A program made the translations under genes and the position numbers. The notes beneath the pieces are model-generated. The model did no database searches. It was not told the origin of the DNA and saw nothing but the letters and a program-made list of their open reading frames with translations. This document shows, in pieces, positions 1 to 10,379 of a DNA stretch of 64,000 nucleotides. Source of the DNA: Aureispira sp. CCB-QB1 (lineage in GTDB: Bacteria; Bacteroidota; Bacteroidia; Chitinophagales; Saprospiraceae); NCBI RefSeq assembly GCF_000724545.1, contig NZ_JHBV01000043.1:186001-250000 (forward strand), in the 5' to 3' direction. Each line of letters opens with the position of its first letter. Position 1 is the first letter of the stretch.

Positions 1-3000
1 GAGCAGTCAATGAATCGGTGTGCATGGTCCAACAACCATTAATATCTGTTACTGTAACAGCATAAGTGCCTCTAGAAAGTCCGACGGCAGTAGTGTTGGT
101 TTGCCCTCCTGACCAGACATAGCTATAGGCACCAGTTCCACCTGTTGCACTCACTATCGCTGTTCCATCGTTGGCATCGTGACAACTAACATTATACCCA
201 TTGTAGTTGGAGGTGATGTTAGTTGTGATAACAATTTGTGGTGGATGCATGAGTGTAACACTGTCTAGGGCTGTACAACCTTGTGCATCTGTGACGGTTA
301 CGGGGTAAGTGCTAGCCTGTAAGCCTGTGATGGTATCGGTTGTTTCGCCATTAAACCATTGATAACTATATCCAGGAACTCCCCCAGAAGCACTAATCAT
401 GGCAATTCCATCGTTTCCATCGGCACAAGAAATTTGTTGCCCATTGTATGGGGTAAAAATAGTAGTATGGGTAATAATAGGAGAAGGACTATGAATGGAA
501 TCCTCAATAGTAGCGGAACATCCATTGGCATCCGTGACAGTGGCTTGATAAACCCCTTGGCCTAAGTTATGATTAGAAACGGAGTGGTTGCCATTGCTCC
601 AAGCATACGAATAAGGGGCTGTGCCTCCACTGACAGTAAGCGTAATACTACCATCGTTACTATCAAAACAGTTGGCATCATTCACCAAGCTTGCAATTTG
701 AATAGAATCGGTTTCGCTCAAGGTAATTGCCATGGCAGCTGAACAGCCATCTATATCTTCAACGGTTACTTGATAAACACCTGCACAAAGCCCTGTTGCC
801 AAAGCCGTAGTTTGATTGTTCGGGTCATTCCATGTGAAGTTGTAAGGGCTACTACTGTTTCCGCCCGATGCGGATACAACAATAGAACCATCACAATGAC
901 CAAAGCAACTAGGGCTTGTTTGATTGATAACACTTAGGTTCAACGAAGTATTAGCAGGAATTAGTATGCTAGTATCAATGCTGCATCCATTAGCATCTGT
1001 TACCGTAACTTGGTTAAAGTTGGGGCATAGATTGTTAGGGGTAGGGCTGGTGTTCCCATTCGACCATAGGTAGGTATAAGGGGCTTGCCCGCCGCTTACT
1101 GTAACCGTTGCTGTCCCATTACAACCTGTCGAAGAACAATTGGAAGCAGTTGTGTTTTGTATCCTAATAACTAAAGGATTAGGTTCTAGAATTACAACTG
1201 AAGTACTTGTTGTGCAATTGTTTCTGTCGGTAACGGTTACTGTATGAGAACCTGCAAGGAGTTGTACTGCTGTTTGATTGGTTTCTCCATTATCCCATAA
1301 ATAACTATAAGGAGTCGTCCCTCCAGTAGGGGTTGCTGTTGCTTGACCATCGGCAAGACCTGTACAACTAACGGGTTGAATAGGAGCTGCCAAGGTTGTT
1401 AAGGGAGCAGGTTCTGCCAAATTAATCGTTTCTACAACAAAGCAGCCACTATTATCGGTGACGGTGACGGTATAACTTCCTGCACATAGGCTAGAAAGGG
1501 CATTGGTCGTATTTCCTGTATTCCAAGCGAATGTGTGTGGTGTACCTGTTGTCGGAACAACAATGCTAATCGCCCCATTACAATCGCCATTACAAGTAAT
1601 CATTTGGTCTATTGTTGGTGTTACTGCAAATGAGTTGGAATTGGCAATCGTAACAGCTAAAGTAGCAGAGCAATTGTTGACATCTGTCACCGTAACGGTA
1701 TTGGTTCCTGCACAAAGGGCTGTTGGAGTTGCGGTAGTTTCTCCATTGGGCCAAAGGTAAGTAAAGTTTCCAGCACCACCACTAGCTGTAATGGTAGCGG
1801 TTGCATCGCAAGCCCCACAACTAGCTACGGTTTGAGCGTTTAGAACAACGTTAATGCCTGCTGGTTCGCTAATGGTAACAGGAATTGTAATGGTACAATT
1901 ATTACTATCTCGAATTACAACGGTATAATTATTTGCCGTAAGATTTAAGAATGTTCCATTATTACTAAAGTTAATACCATCAAGAGAGTAACGATAAGGA
2001 GCCAAGCCAGAACCTGCTGTCGCTTGAACAATAATTTCACCATCATTATTACCAAAACAACTAACGTTAGAAGAGGCAATTAACGTTCCCGTTAATGCGC
2101 TTGGTTCAGTAATCACAATAGTTATAGAGTCTTGGCAATTATTGGCATCTTCTACCAAAATACCGTAATCTCCTGCTGGTAAATTATTAAATGTGTTGCT
2201 AGAACTGCTTATTAATAAGCCTACATTATCATATAAACTGTACGTGTAAATTGGCGTGCCGTTGGTTGCTAGTACTTGAACAGAACCAGTCGAATCACCG
2301 TTACAATTGATGTTGGTTTGATTGGCAATAGATGCTGTTACGCTTGTTGGTTGTGTAATGAGGATGCTTAAGGTATCCGAACAGCTATTGTCATCTGTCA
2401 CCGTTACTCGGTAAGCACCTGCACACAGTCCAGTAGCTTGGGCGGTTGTTTGCCCATTGGACCATAGGTAACTATAATTGCCTACCACAGAGCCACCAGT
2501 AGTAGAAAGAAAAGCAGCACCATCACAGACTCCATTGCAGGATGCTGTTGTCATCGAATCTACTTGTATGGTCATCGGATTTGGTGTGCTGATAGTTACA
2601 TTTGCTGTATCAAAACAAAGGTTGTCATCATAAACCGTAACGGTATAATTTCCAACACATAAACCAGTTGCTGTTGCTGTTGTTTGATTTCCTGCGGCGG
2701 CATCCCATAAATAAGTATAGGAAGTGGCAACACTTCCTCCAATAGCCACAACAGAGGCTTGTCCATTGCAATCGCCACTACAACTTACATCAATTGTATT
2801 AGCAATAGAAGCAGTTAGTAATAAGCCGTTATCAACAACAACACTAGCAGTATCAAAACAGCCGTTTACACCTGTAACCGTAACAAAATAAGTTCCCGCT
2901 GCCAACCCTGTAATTGTAGAATCGGTACGACCATTGCTCCAGTTAAAGGTATATGGAGCAACGCCGCCTAAAGTAACTGCTGATGCGGTACCATCATTAA

Positions 3001-3060
3001 GTCCAGAACAACTTAGAGGCGTTGACACTGGATTTAGGACAGGGTCCGTGGTAGTGGTAA
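1..3060 (-). repeat. 13 SprB-type repeats inside the giant protein gene
   Basis: Period about 225-245 bp (75-80 residues). Each unit ends in a G-x-Y-x-VTVTD-x-x-x-C motif followed by a linker; I read variants such as GTYAVTVTDINGC (near 50-75), GVYQATVTDANGC (near 525-560), GSYTVTVTDNSGC (near 1450-1480) and GNYTVTVYDDNLC (near 2630-2660). Sequence between motifs (C-x-G-x-x-DG ... Y-x-W-x-NG-x-x-T) also repeats. The array continues past the left edge. Confidence 0.85.
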
Positions 3061-6000
3061 TCATAATTTCTCCCACATTATCACCTCCCAAACTACCAAA
3101 TCCACCATCTAATTGAATGACATAAGGCGTATTAGGAGATAACCCAGTATAGGTTTGAGACCAGTTAAAAGGTTGAACGTCACAACTTGTAAAGGTTTGG
3201 CAATCGACAAGCGTATCGGGGTTATTGTCGCAGGGGGTCGCATCTTGGAATAGAGAGATATTAAATCCATCGGTTGGTGTAATACCCAAAATACAATTCC
3301 CATTAGAAACAGCATTGATGATACTGAGCGTTACGTCGCTGCCATTACAATCCGAAACAAAGTAATAATACACTGAATTTTCGGGATTGTCACCTTCTGA
3401 ACATTCAAAATATCCAGGGGCACCACCCGAAACATTTTCCCCATTTGCACCAGCTGTATTAAAGCAATAAGGAACATTGGGCAGCATCGGTATTGCCAAG
3501 GCATCCAAACAGTCATCAAACCCACAACCTTCCGAAATACACAATTCATAGTCTTCTTCATCATCGTCTCCGTCTTCATTGAATACTTGGAGCCAAACGG
3601 TAGAGCCTGGAGTAGCTGCAACCTGAAAGGATACATCGCTACTCAAACCTCCTTGATCGCAATCAATAGGCGTCAGGTTGCCACAGGTGCCCGTATAAGC
3701 TACAACGGTTAATTCAGAAAAATCGCCTAAAATACCACCACCAACATTATCGTCATTGCCTTCAATGACTGCATTGCCAGAGGCTGGCATGGTAAATTGA
3801 TACCAAGTGTCACCGCAGTTTCCTCCGCAGCCTTGTGCGAAAGCAGGGTTATAAGTAATGGTTGGTAAACCATAGTTTAATTGGGAGAACGTTCCATTGG
3901 CATTTAAGCAAGATTCAGATTGCACGGTTAGTGTAATAGCGCTATCGCAGGCATTATTAGCTGGTTCAGGATCACCTGCTACTCCTGTGCCATAACTTGG
4001 GTGTATATCTTCAATAGATATGTTGAACGTGCCCTCAATGACCAACCCAGAGCCATCGACTTGGATGAAGTAAACATTTCCAGGAACCAAGCAAGTTGCC
4101 TCTATGTTTTCCGTAATCAGAGCTGTTGGCCAAGTAGAACTTTCTATTTGTGATAATGCCCCCGTACAACTATTGTTAGACGAAGAAAATAGTCTGACTT
4201 CTGGATCCATTCCAAGAAATAGGTTGGTTGAGGTAACATCAATTTCAACACGCCCAGAAGGTGGTGCTGTAAATTGATACCAAACGGTATGAGTGGCATA
4301 GCTACCAACACCAGGTTCGCCTAGTTCTATGTTGGCGCAAACATTGGATTCACTATTGAGTGTTTGTGTTGTATTGGGAATTCCAAAATTATAGGCATTA
4401 CAAATGTCATTATTATAAGGAAAATTGCTTGTACCTCCGTCATCTCGAATCTCAAGGGTGAACCAACCGTCTTCATCGCCAAAAGCACCATTGGAGCCGT
4501 CTACTTGTAAGAAATACAAACGACCAGGTTCTAAACAATCTACGCTCAATGATTCATCTTTGTTAAAAATATCGTAATCACTGTCTACTTCTAAGAATGG
4601 ACCAGAGCAAGTGTTGTTAGGAGAATAGTACAATGCCAATTGTAAATCAATTTCGTCCCCTATGTTGTTTGGGTCGTTTTGGGCATCAATGGTTACATTA
4701 CCAGAAGCGGGAGCTGTAAAGGTAAACCAGACGGTTTTATCAACACTAAATGCAGAAGGGGTAGGTTCGCCAGGTTCGGTATCTGAACAAAGATTGGTAT
4801 AATCAATATTGTTATTAATAGAACCTCCATTGGGAACAACGCCTAGAGGTTCAGCATTACAAATAATATTATAAGGAGGGCGATAACCAGCTCCATCGTC
4901 TTGTACTTCTATTTGAAAATAGCCTTCCAAGTTCAGTGCAGAACCGTCTACTTGTACCCAATATCGTCGTCCTGGATATAGGCAGGTGACACTCACATCA
5001 GCATCAAAACTGAATAGTGGGTCTGCATCGCCATTTTCTAATAACGTCATATTTCCGGTACAAGTACCATTGCTAGACTCATAAACAGCTAATTGTAAAT
5101 CAACGGTATTACCAACACCAGCAGGATCAGATTCTACAGAAATGGTAACATTGGCAGTTGTGTTAGCGCCGGGATGATTGGGGGCGACAAAAGAAAACCA
5201 AACCGTCTGTTCAATACTAAATGGATTGGGTTCGCCTGATTCTACGTCTGCACAGAAGTTATAATAATTATTACCATTGTTAATCGAACCACCAATAGGC
5301 ACGACACCTAAGTTTTCATGTTGGCAAATTAAATCGTTGGTAGGAATAGGAACGGCTGTTGCCGCAGAAATACTAATGTCAAAGTATCCTTGAACATCCA
5401 AGAAAGAGCCATCAACCATGACATAATAGGTTTTTCCTGCTTCCAAACAGGGGACATTCAAGCTCTCGTTGAATAAATCTAAGAGCGAATAACCACTTTC
5501 AACCTCTGTTAGAGTACCTGTACAAAGGTTATTACTAGATTCAAAAACAGCTAACTGCAAATCAATGGCATCCTGATTGCCAAACGGCCAAGGCAAACTA
5601 GAAGTCGTATTAATATCAACCGCATAAGGACCTCCTGTTGCAGGAGTTGTAAATGAGTACCAGACGGTTTGATCTGTTCCAAAAGCAGAAGGTGTTGGGT
5701 CGCCCAAATCGTCGGCACAAAGGTTGTGTTGATTGGTAATGCCAACAGTTCCTGCAAAAGGATTGCCTAGTGCAATAGCATTACAGATAGAATCATTGGG
5801 CGCAACAGGAATAGAAGGGATTTCAGTAATGGTAATGTCAAAGTAGCCTTCGTGACCTTCTAATAAAACAGGTGGAGAACCATCAACTTGGATGTAATAT
5901 ATTTCACCAGGTTTTAAGCAGTAAACATCTAAATCAACGTCGTATAATAAATCATCGCCACTCACAAATTCTCTCCAAGGACCTGTACAGCCTGGCGTTT

Positions 6001-8125
6001 CCCAAACAGCAATCTGCAAATTGATAGGATCTGTTCCTCCAATAATAGGGTCAGAATTCATGTTAATATTAACGTTTCCTGTGGAAGGAGCGACAAAGGT
6101 GTACCAGACAGTTTGGTCAGCAGTAAAACCAGATGGTTGAGGTTCGCCTGTGGCTGTAGCGCAGAAGTTGTTTTGAGAACCATGGTTAGTGATAGGGCTA
6201 GTACCAACAGAGCCTCCTGTTGGGTCTCCTAATGCCAAAGCATTACAAGGATCATCGTATGGTGATGCCAAATCCCTAGGATCTCCATAAACCTCAATGT
6301 CAAAGATACCTACTTGCAAATCAGGGTCAATTAAAGACCCTTCCCCGTCTACTAATATCCAGTATTCTCGACCAGGAATTAGACATTCAACTTCCATGTC
6401 TTCGTCCCAGAGAATTCCAATTCCTTCGTGTTCTGACTTTATTTCAGTTGGAACTCCTGTACAAACCGCACCTGTTAAATCATAGACCGCTACTTGTAGG
6501 TCAATATTATCGCTGCTAAAAGGACCTCCATTATCCAAACGAATTTCTACTTTGCCAGAGGGCGGAGCAATAAACGTATACCAAACCCCTTGGTCATTTC
6601 CCCAGTTGGCAGGAATGGGTTCAAAGATATTATCTGCACAGTAGTTGTTTTGATCAATTAAGCCTACTGTACCTCCTGGAGCAGGCTGCCCTAGAGGAAT
6701 GGCGTCACAAATTAAATCATTGGGAGCTGGAAATATTCCTCCATCTGTTATCGTCAAATCAAAGATTCCATCTACATTGAGAGGGGAACCATCGACCATT
6801 ACCCAATAGTTTTCGCCAGGTGTTAAGCACTTGACGTCCATCGATTCGCCAAACAAACCTGGGGTATAATCAGAGGCAATAAAATCTAGTACCCCTGTAC
6901 ACGTTCCTGTACTAGTCCCATAGACTGCTAATTGTAAGTCGATAGGGTCGTTGGACAGAGGGAGTAAGGGGTCACTATCTGCATCTATAATCACATGCCC
7001 AGAGGGGGGGGCTTGAAAACGAAACCATACAGTTTGGTCCGAAGCCCAAGCACCAGGGTTGGGGTCGTTGGTATTGGTCGCACAAACATTGGAGCGACTT
7101 AAATTAGGAGTGGCTACCGATCCTCCATTGGGGACGGCACCCAGAAATTCGGCGTCACAAATTTCATCTCCTGCCTGTAAGATTCCTCCATCTACCACTT
7201 GCAACCCAAAGAATCCTTCTTGACCTCCTGTATTGATAACGTTGGTTCGTTCTCCATCTACTAATATAAAGTATGTTGTATTTGGGGACAGACAATTGAC
7301 AGTCATGTCTTCATCGTTTAACAGACCTAAACCTTGGTATTCTTCATCAATTAAGTTTAATGTTCCTGTACAGGTTCCATTGCTAGACTCATAAAGTGCT
7401 AATTGCAAATCAATATCGTCTCCAAAGTTTTGTGGATCACTTTCGGCTTGAATATCAATTACAGCAGAGGGGAAGGCACCAGTTGTGAATTGAAACCAAA
7501 CCCCTTGATCGTTGTCTCCACCCCAAGGATTGGGTTCGCCTATATTATCTGCACAGTAATTTCCATAATTACTCAAACCGCTATTACCAAGTGTTGTGTT
7601 AGAATTAAGTGTTCCTAAATTAATGGCATTACAGACAGTATTGTAAGCACTACCAGGCAGATTAAAACTTCCTGTTGCTGTAATGGTAAAATTGACATTT
7701 GCTGTACTTGATCCTCCTACCGCAAGGCTATAAGTAATGGCATTTCCTGGAGTTGGGGTAGCAAAATTTTGGCAAATTTGTTCCAAACAACTTTGACTAA
7801 CCACACAGGCTGCGCCATCATCTTCAAATGCTCGGAGGCAAACTTGCAAATTGGCAGGATAGTTATTCGGGCAATTGAATGTTTCGTTGTATTGCGTATT
7901 GGGTGGATTGGTAAAACAAATTCCTCTTCTAGGATAAGTGGTATAGCCTTGACCAGCAACCTCTACGCGCCAATGTGGTTCTGGAGCCCCTCCAAAAAAG
8001 CCATCGGTACAGGTCGTGGTGGAATTTCCACTGTTGATTCTCACCGTCAGAGTGACTTGTGAACATAAAGTTGTGCTAAAACACAATAATAAAGGACATA
8101 GAAGGAAGGTCAATAGTACTTTCAT
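1..8125 (-). CDS. Giant secreted SprB-repeat/adhesin-like protein (N-terminal 2,708 codons; C-terminus beyond left edge)
   Basis: One reading frame is open from an ATG at 8125 to the left edge; I translated sample stretches at both ends and in the middle and they stay in frame. It begins with a signal peptide (MKVLLTFLLCPLLLCFSTTLCSQ). After a roughly 150-residue N-terminal domain come about eight repeats of roughly 153 residues (from about 7660 to 4000), each with a CNA-x-x-LG start, a VW(Y/F)xF core and an LxPGxxYyixVDG-like end; these resemble bacterial pre-peptidase-C domains. Two more Cys-rich domains follow, then SprB-type repeats (see separate entries). Such proteins in Bacteroidota are exported by T9SS and act in surface adhesion or gliding; SprB is the known example. 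The sorting tail, if any, lies outside the window. Role is inferred from architecture only. Confidence 0.85.
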   Translation of the reverse strand, partial: MKVLLTFLLCPLLLCFSTTLCSQVTLTVRINSGNSTTTCTDGFFGGAPEPHWRVEVAGQGYTTYPRRGICFTNPPNTQYNETFNCPNNYPANLQVCLRAFEDDGAACVVSQSCLEQICQNFATPTPGNAITYSLAVGGSSTANVNFTITATGSFNLPGSAYNTVCNAINLGTLNSNTTLGNSGLSNYGNYCADNIGEPNPWGGDNDQGVWFQFTTGAFPSAVIDIQAESDPQNFGDDIDLQLALYESSNGTCTGTLNLIDEEYQGLGLLNDEDMTVNCLSPNTTYFILVDGERTNVINTGGQEGFFGLQVVDGGILQAGDEICDAEFLGAVPNGGSVATPNLSRSNVCATNTNDPNPGAWASDQTVWFRFQAPPSGHVIIDADSDPLLPLSNDPIDLQLAVYGTSTGTCTGVLDFIASDYTPGLFGESMDVKCLTPGENYWVMVDGSPLNVDGIFDLTITDGGIFPAPNDLICDAIPLGQPAPGGTVGLIDQNNYCADNIFEPIPANWGNDQGVWYTFIAPPSGKVEIRLDNGGPFSSDNIDLQVAVYDLTGAVCTGVPTEIKSEHEGIGILWDEDMEVECLIPGREYWILVDGEGSLIDPDLQVGIFDIEVYGDPRDLASPYDDPCNALALGDPTGGSVGTSPITNHGSQNNFCATATGEPQPSGFTADQTVWYTFVAPSTGNVNINMNSDPIIGGTDPINLQIAVWETPGCTGPWREFVSGDDLLYDVDLDVYCLKPGEIYYIQVDGSPPVLLEGHEGYFDITITEIPSIPVAPNDSICNAIALGNPFAGTVGITNQHNLCADDLGDPTPSAFGTDQTVWYSFTTPATGGPYAVDINTTSSLPWPFGNQDAIDLQLAVFESSNNLCTGTLTEVESGYSLLDLFNESLNVPCLEAGKTYYVMVDGSFLDVQGYFDISISAATAVPIPTNDLICQHENLGVVPIGGSINNGNNYYNFCADVESGEPNPFSIEQTVWFSFVAPNHPGANTTANVTISVESDPAGVGNTVDLQLAVYESSNGTCTGNMTLLENGDADPLFSFDADVSVTCLYPGRRYWVQVDGSALNLEGYFQIEVQDDGAGYRPPYNIICNAEPLGVVPNGGSINNNIDYTNLCSDTEPGEPTPSAFSVDKTVWFTFTAPASGNVTIDAQNDPNNIGDEIDLQLALYYSPNNTCSGPFLEVDSDYDIFNKDESLSVDCLEPGRLYFLQVDGSNGAFGDEDGWFTLEIRDDGGTSNFPYNNDICNAYNFGIPNTTQTLNSESNVCANIELGEPGVGSYATHTVWYQFTAPPSGRVEIDVTSTNLFLGMDPEVRLFSSSNNSCTGALSQIESSTWPTALITENIEATCLVPGNVYFIQVDGSGLVIEGTFNISIEDIHPSYGTGVAGDPEPANNACDSAITLTVQSESCLNANGTFSQLNYGLPTITYNPAFAQGCGGNCGDTWYQFTMPASGNAVIEGNDDNVGGGILGDFSELTVVAYTGTCGNLTPIDCDQGGLSSDVSFQVAATPGSTVWLQVFNEDGDDDEEDYELCISEGCGFDDCLDALAIPMLPNVPYCFNTAGANGENVSGGAPGYFECSEGDNPENSVYYYFVSDCNGSDVTLSIINAVSNGNCILGITPTDGFNISLFQDATPCDNNPDTLVDCQTFTSCDVQPFNWSQTYTGLSPNTPYVIQLDGGFGSLGGDNVGEIMITTTTDPVLNPVSTPLSCSGLNDGTASAVTLGGVAPYTFNWSNGRTDSTITGLAAGTYFVTVTGVNGCFDTASVVVDNGLLLTASIANTIDVSCSGDCNGQASVVAIGGSVATSYTYLWDAAAGNQTTATATGLCVGNYTVTVYDDNLCFDTANVTISTPNPMTIQVDSMTTASCNGVCDGAAFLSTTGGSVVGNYSYLWSNGQTTAQATGLCAGAYRVTVTDDNSCSDTLSILITQPTSVTASIANQTNINCNGDSTGSVQVLATNGTPIYTYSLYDNVGLLISSSSNTFNNLPAGDYGILVEDANNCQDSITIVITEPSALTGTLIASSNVSCFGNNDGEIIVQATAGSGLAPYRYSLDGINFSNNGTFLNLTANNYTVVIRDSNNCTITIPVTISEPAGINVVLNAQTVASCGACDATATITASGGAGNFTYLWPNGETTATPTALCAGTNTVTVTDVNNCSATLAVTIANSNSFAVTPTIDQMITCNGDCNGAISIVVPTTGTPHTFAWNTGNTTNALSSLCAGSYTVTVTDNSGCFVVETINLAEPAPLTTLAAPIQPVSCTGLADGQATATPTGGTTPYSYLWDNGETNQTAVQLLAGSHTVTVTDRNNCTTSTSVVILEPNPLVIRIQNTTASNCSSTGCNGTATVTVSGGQAPYTYLWSNGNTSPTPNNLCPNFNQVTVTDANGCSIDTSILIPANTSLNLSVINQTSPSCFGHCDGSIVVSASGGNSSSPYNFTWNDPNNQTTALATGLCAGVYQVTVEDIDGCSAAMAITLSETDSIQIASLVNDANCFDSNDGSITLTVSGGTAPYSYAWSNGNHSVSNHNLGQGVYQATVTDANGCSATIEDSIHSPSPIITHTTIFTPYNGQQISCADGNDGIAMISASGGVPGYSYQWFNGETTDTITGLQASTYPVTVTDAQGCTALDSVTLMHPPQIVITTNITSNYNGYNVSCHDANDGTAIVSATGGTGAYSYVWSGGQTNTTAVGLSRGTYAVTVTDINGCWTMHTDSLTA
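3990..7660 (-). repeat. About eight pre-peptidase-C-like domain repeats
   Basis: Period about 460 bp. Each unit on the minus strand has a (N/D)xxCNAxxLG start (near 7630, 7150, 6705, 6240, 5780, 5320, 4860, 4395), a CAD/GEPxP segment, a TVW(Y/F)xFxAPxSGxVxI strand, an LxLYE/YD...C segment and a C-L-x-P-G-x-x-Y-(Y/W)-(I/V)xVDG end. The domain name is my family inference; the repetition itself is directly visible. Confidence 0.7.
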
Positions 8126-8464
8126 AACAAATGTTCTAACAAAATTGCAGCAATGCAATGTTGAAGGTGGAAATTGATTGATACGAGATACTCATTTTTT
8201 GAAATGAGTGCTCTTATTTTTTTCGGATTTAGGAACTAGCGAATATACTAAAATAAAACGAAATATTTTAGGATTCATTGCAGTGTAAAGCTTAGAGGGA
8301 CATTAATTTAACTGTCTGGTTGGTTTTATAGAGAAGAAGAACAAGAGGAGAGGAATGATGATGATGGGTGTTGGAATTGAAAAGAGCAGATGCAAAAAAT
8401 GCATCTGCTCTAAAACAGCAATAGAGTTGCTTTTATTTTTATAAAAGAATCGTTATGGTAGCGA
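8126..8464. other. Intergenic region between two minus-strand genes
   Basis: 339 bp without a gene. It should hold the promoter and 5' leader of the giant gene. A hairpin ACTCATTT-tttg-AAATGAGT lies at 8190-8209, inside the expected leader of the giant gene. The terminator of the lipoprotein gene is at 8383-8411. I see no clear TAnnTTTG box on the minus strand. Confidence 0.5.
8383..8411 (-). terminator. Rho-independent terminator after the FN3 lipoprotein gene
   Basis: Perfect 12-bp stem (AGAGCAGATGCA / TGCATCTGCTCT) with a 5-nt loop, followed on the minus strand by a short TTT run. It lies about 55-80 bp downstream of the stop codon of the 8465-9421 gene. Confidence 0.75.
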
Positions 8465-9421
8465 CTAGTTAATATTCACATTTAATGGACCAACCCAGTT
8501 TGTGGGAGTTCCATCCTTGCAAATTGTTCGAACATAAAAATCGTAATCTTTGTTTCGAGTTAGCGGACCATAAAACACAGTCACACTTCTTGCTGTGCTT
8601 GTCACGGTTTCTATATTTCCAGAAGTAGGAGCATATCCATTACTAACTAAATTAAGTTCGTAATCGGTATTGCCTCCATTATCTTCCCAAGTACATTCTG
8701 CCCCAAATGGTCGGGAAAGGCTATCTCTAACAATCGAAAATGATAAATTGGATGGTGGCATGCAAATATTGAAATTTTCAGAGGCATAATGTGTGAATGG
8801 TCCAGCCCAATCGCTCCAACCTAATGTATTGTTACAATAACCTCGGACATAAAAATCATAGACTTTTCCTTGCTCTAATACCATGTCTCTACAATTCATA
8901 TTATTGGTTGTAATTTTTTCTCCTGCACTTGCGGACGTTCCTGCAATTCCATAACTCACTTCGTAATAAGAAGAACTTGTATTATTATTATAATTATTCC
9001 AAACAAACCCAGAGTTGCCAACAAAAGTTAGACCATGTGGAGCTTCACAAAAATCCCCAAAGTTGATTAAAACAGGATTAGACCAGTATATAACAGATAA
9101 GTCATTGAGTGTAGCAGAAACATTAAATGTATAGATACCACCTGATCGAATAGACAACTCACTTATTGTTTTGGTAATGGTGCTGGTTTCTGTTGTTGTA
9201 AAGTCTCCAAAATGGCTTGAACTAGCATTAGAATTGCTATACGTTATTTCATAGTATTGAACATCTTGACCTGTAGCCGAAAAATTAAATACAAGATCAT
9301 TGTTTGATTTTGTAACTGAAAAAGAGGCAATTTGAGTGCCAGTAGGTTTCTCTTCTTGGCAAGAGGTTAGATAGAATATTCCCAAAAGAAAAAGGCAGAT
9401 GTACTGGGGTGAGCAATGCAT
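8465..9421 (-). CDS. Fibronectin type III lipoprotein, function unknown
   Basis: 318 residues starting with a lipoprotein signal (LFLLGIFYLTSC; lipobox LTSC, Cys21), so probably anchored in the outer membrane or periplasm. The rest looks like three fibronectin-III-type beta-sandwich repeats: residues about 30-125, 130-220 and 225-318. Each of the last two ends in a YDFYVRG/YDFYVRT strand (K-x-YDFYVRxxC), typical of Bacteroidota FN3 proteins that read 'kvYdfyVra.C'. No catalytic domain is visible. It stands alone, with its own terminator downstream. A role in surface binding is possible but not shown. Confidence 0.75.
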   Translation of the reverse strand: MHCSPQYICLFLLGIFYLTSCQEEKPTGTQIASFSVTKSNNDLVFNFSATGQDVQYYEITYSNSNASSSHFGDFTTTETSTITKTISELSIRSGGIYTFNVSATLNDLSVIYWSNPVLINFGDFCEAPHGLTFVGNSGFVWNNYNNNTSSSYYEVSYGIAGTSASAGEKITTNNMNCRDMVLEQGKVYDFYVRGYCNNTLGWSDWAGPFTHYASENFNICMPPSNLSFSIVRDSLSRPFGAECTWEDNGGNTDYELNLVSNGYAPTSGNIETVTSTARSVTVFYGPLTRNKDYDFYVRTICKDGTPTNWVGPLNVNIN

Positions 9422-9476
9422 AAGTATGTTGATTTTTTTTTATAAAAAGAGTTGTAAAATAACGATTTATTAGTGC

Positions 9477-9501
9477 TAAGCAATCGTTCAAAGAAAGTTA
9501 T
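9477..9501 (+). repeat. Possible partial copy of the 10.7/49.1-kb dispersed repeat
   Basis: The 25 bp starting TAAGCAATCGTTCA differ from the beginning of the 10.7-kb copy at five positions. The stretch overlaps the stop codon of the pirin gene on the minus strand. Similarity over such a short stretch may be chance. Confidence 0.35.
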
Positions 9502-10379
9502 CTTTTTAGAGCAGGCATTGGAATATACGTATTGTCGTCAGGAACCATTGGAAATTCTTTGTTTTCCCAATCTTTTTGAGCCTCTTTTAAGCGAGTTTTG
9601 CTATGAGAAACAAAATTCCAAAGCAGATAATGTTCCTCAGGCAACGGAGCCCCGCCAAACAGCAAAAGTTGCGTTTGAGCGTCCAAGCAAATTTCGCAAG
9701 CTTCATTGGTTTTGCTAATGAGCATTTGCCCTGCTTCAACTCGTTCTTCTTGATCGCTAATAGAGCCTTTGACAATAACAAAAGCAACTTCCCCTTTTAA
9801 TTGATTTTTCAGCGAAATGGTTGTCGCTTTTTCAGCGTAGATGTCAACCATAAATAGGGGAGAATAACCTTGTAAGGGAGCTGATTTACCGAAGGCATTT
9901 CCCGCTACTAGTTTGAATCGAACACCATTCTCTGTCCAAGTTGGAATTTCTGAACTTGGATAATAATCAAATCTTGGTTCCATTTCTTCCTTTTCCTTGG
10001 GAAGTGCTACCCAAATTTGATAGCCGTGCATGGTAAATGTTTCTTCTTGTCGTTTGTGTTGAGGTGTCCGTTCTGTGTGGGTAACCCCACATCCTGCTGT
10101 CATAAAACCAACATCGCCTGGAGTGATAATTTGAATACTGCCGATGCTATCTCGATGCTCTATTTCTCCCTCAAAAAGATAGGTTAGGGTACTTAACCCA
10201 ATGTGCGGATGTTGATCTACATCTAAGTACTGACCATTTCCTAATTCTGCTGGTCCTATGTGATCTATGAATGTGAATGGACCCACTTGTCTTTTTTTGC
10301 GAAAAGGCAATAACCTTCCGACCATAAAGTTTCCTAAATCAGTCTGTCTTTCGTTTACTAGTAATTTGTTATTAGCCAT
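9498..10379 (-). CDS. Pirin family protein (cupin)
   Basis: 293 residues, the usual pirin length. The N-terminal cupin carries the metal-binding set HPHIGLSTLTY (about residues 57-67) and a later THTE (about 100-103), which match the four iron ligands (three His, one Glu) of pirins. The motif GPFTFIDHIGPAELG is also characteristic. Some pirins are quercetin 2,3-dioxygenases and others act in transcription or stress responses, so a specific substrate cannot be given. Monocistronic; the neighbour upstream is divergent. Confidence 0.9.
   Translation of the reverse strand: MANNKLLVNERQTDLGNFMVGRLLPFRKKRQVGPFTFIDHIGPAELGNGQYLDVDQHPHIGLSTLTYLFEGEIEHRDSIGSIQIITPGDVGFMTAGCGVTHTERTPQHKRQEETFTMHGYQIWVALPKEKEEMEPRFDYYPSSEIPTWTENGVRFKLVAGNAFGKSAPLQGYSPLFMVDIYAEKATTISLKNQLKGEVAFVIVKGSISDQEERVEAGQMLISKTNEACEICLDAQTQLLLFGGAPLPEEHYLLWNFVSHSKTRLKEAQKDWENKEFPMVPDDNTYIPMPALKR

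Noticed and set aside
359-7959. Many 60-100-codon open frames on both strands within 1-8125
   Set aside because: All are shadows of the giant minus-strand gene, whose frame stays open with clear domain and repeat structure.
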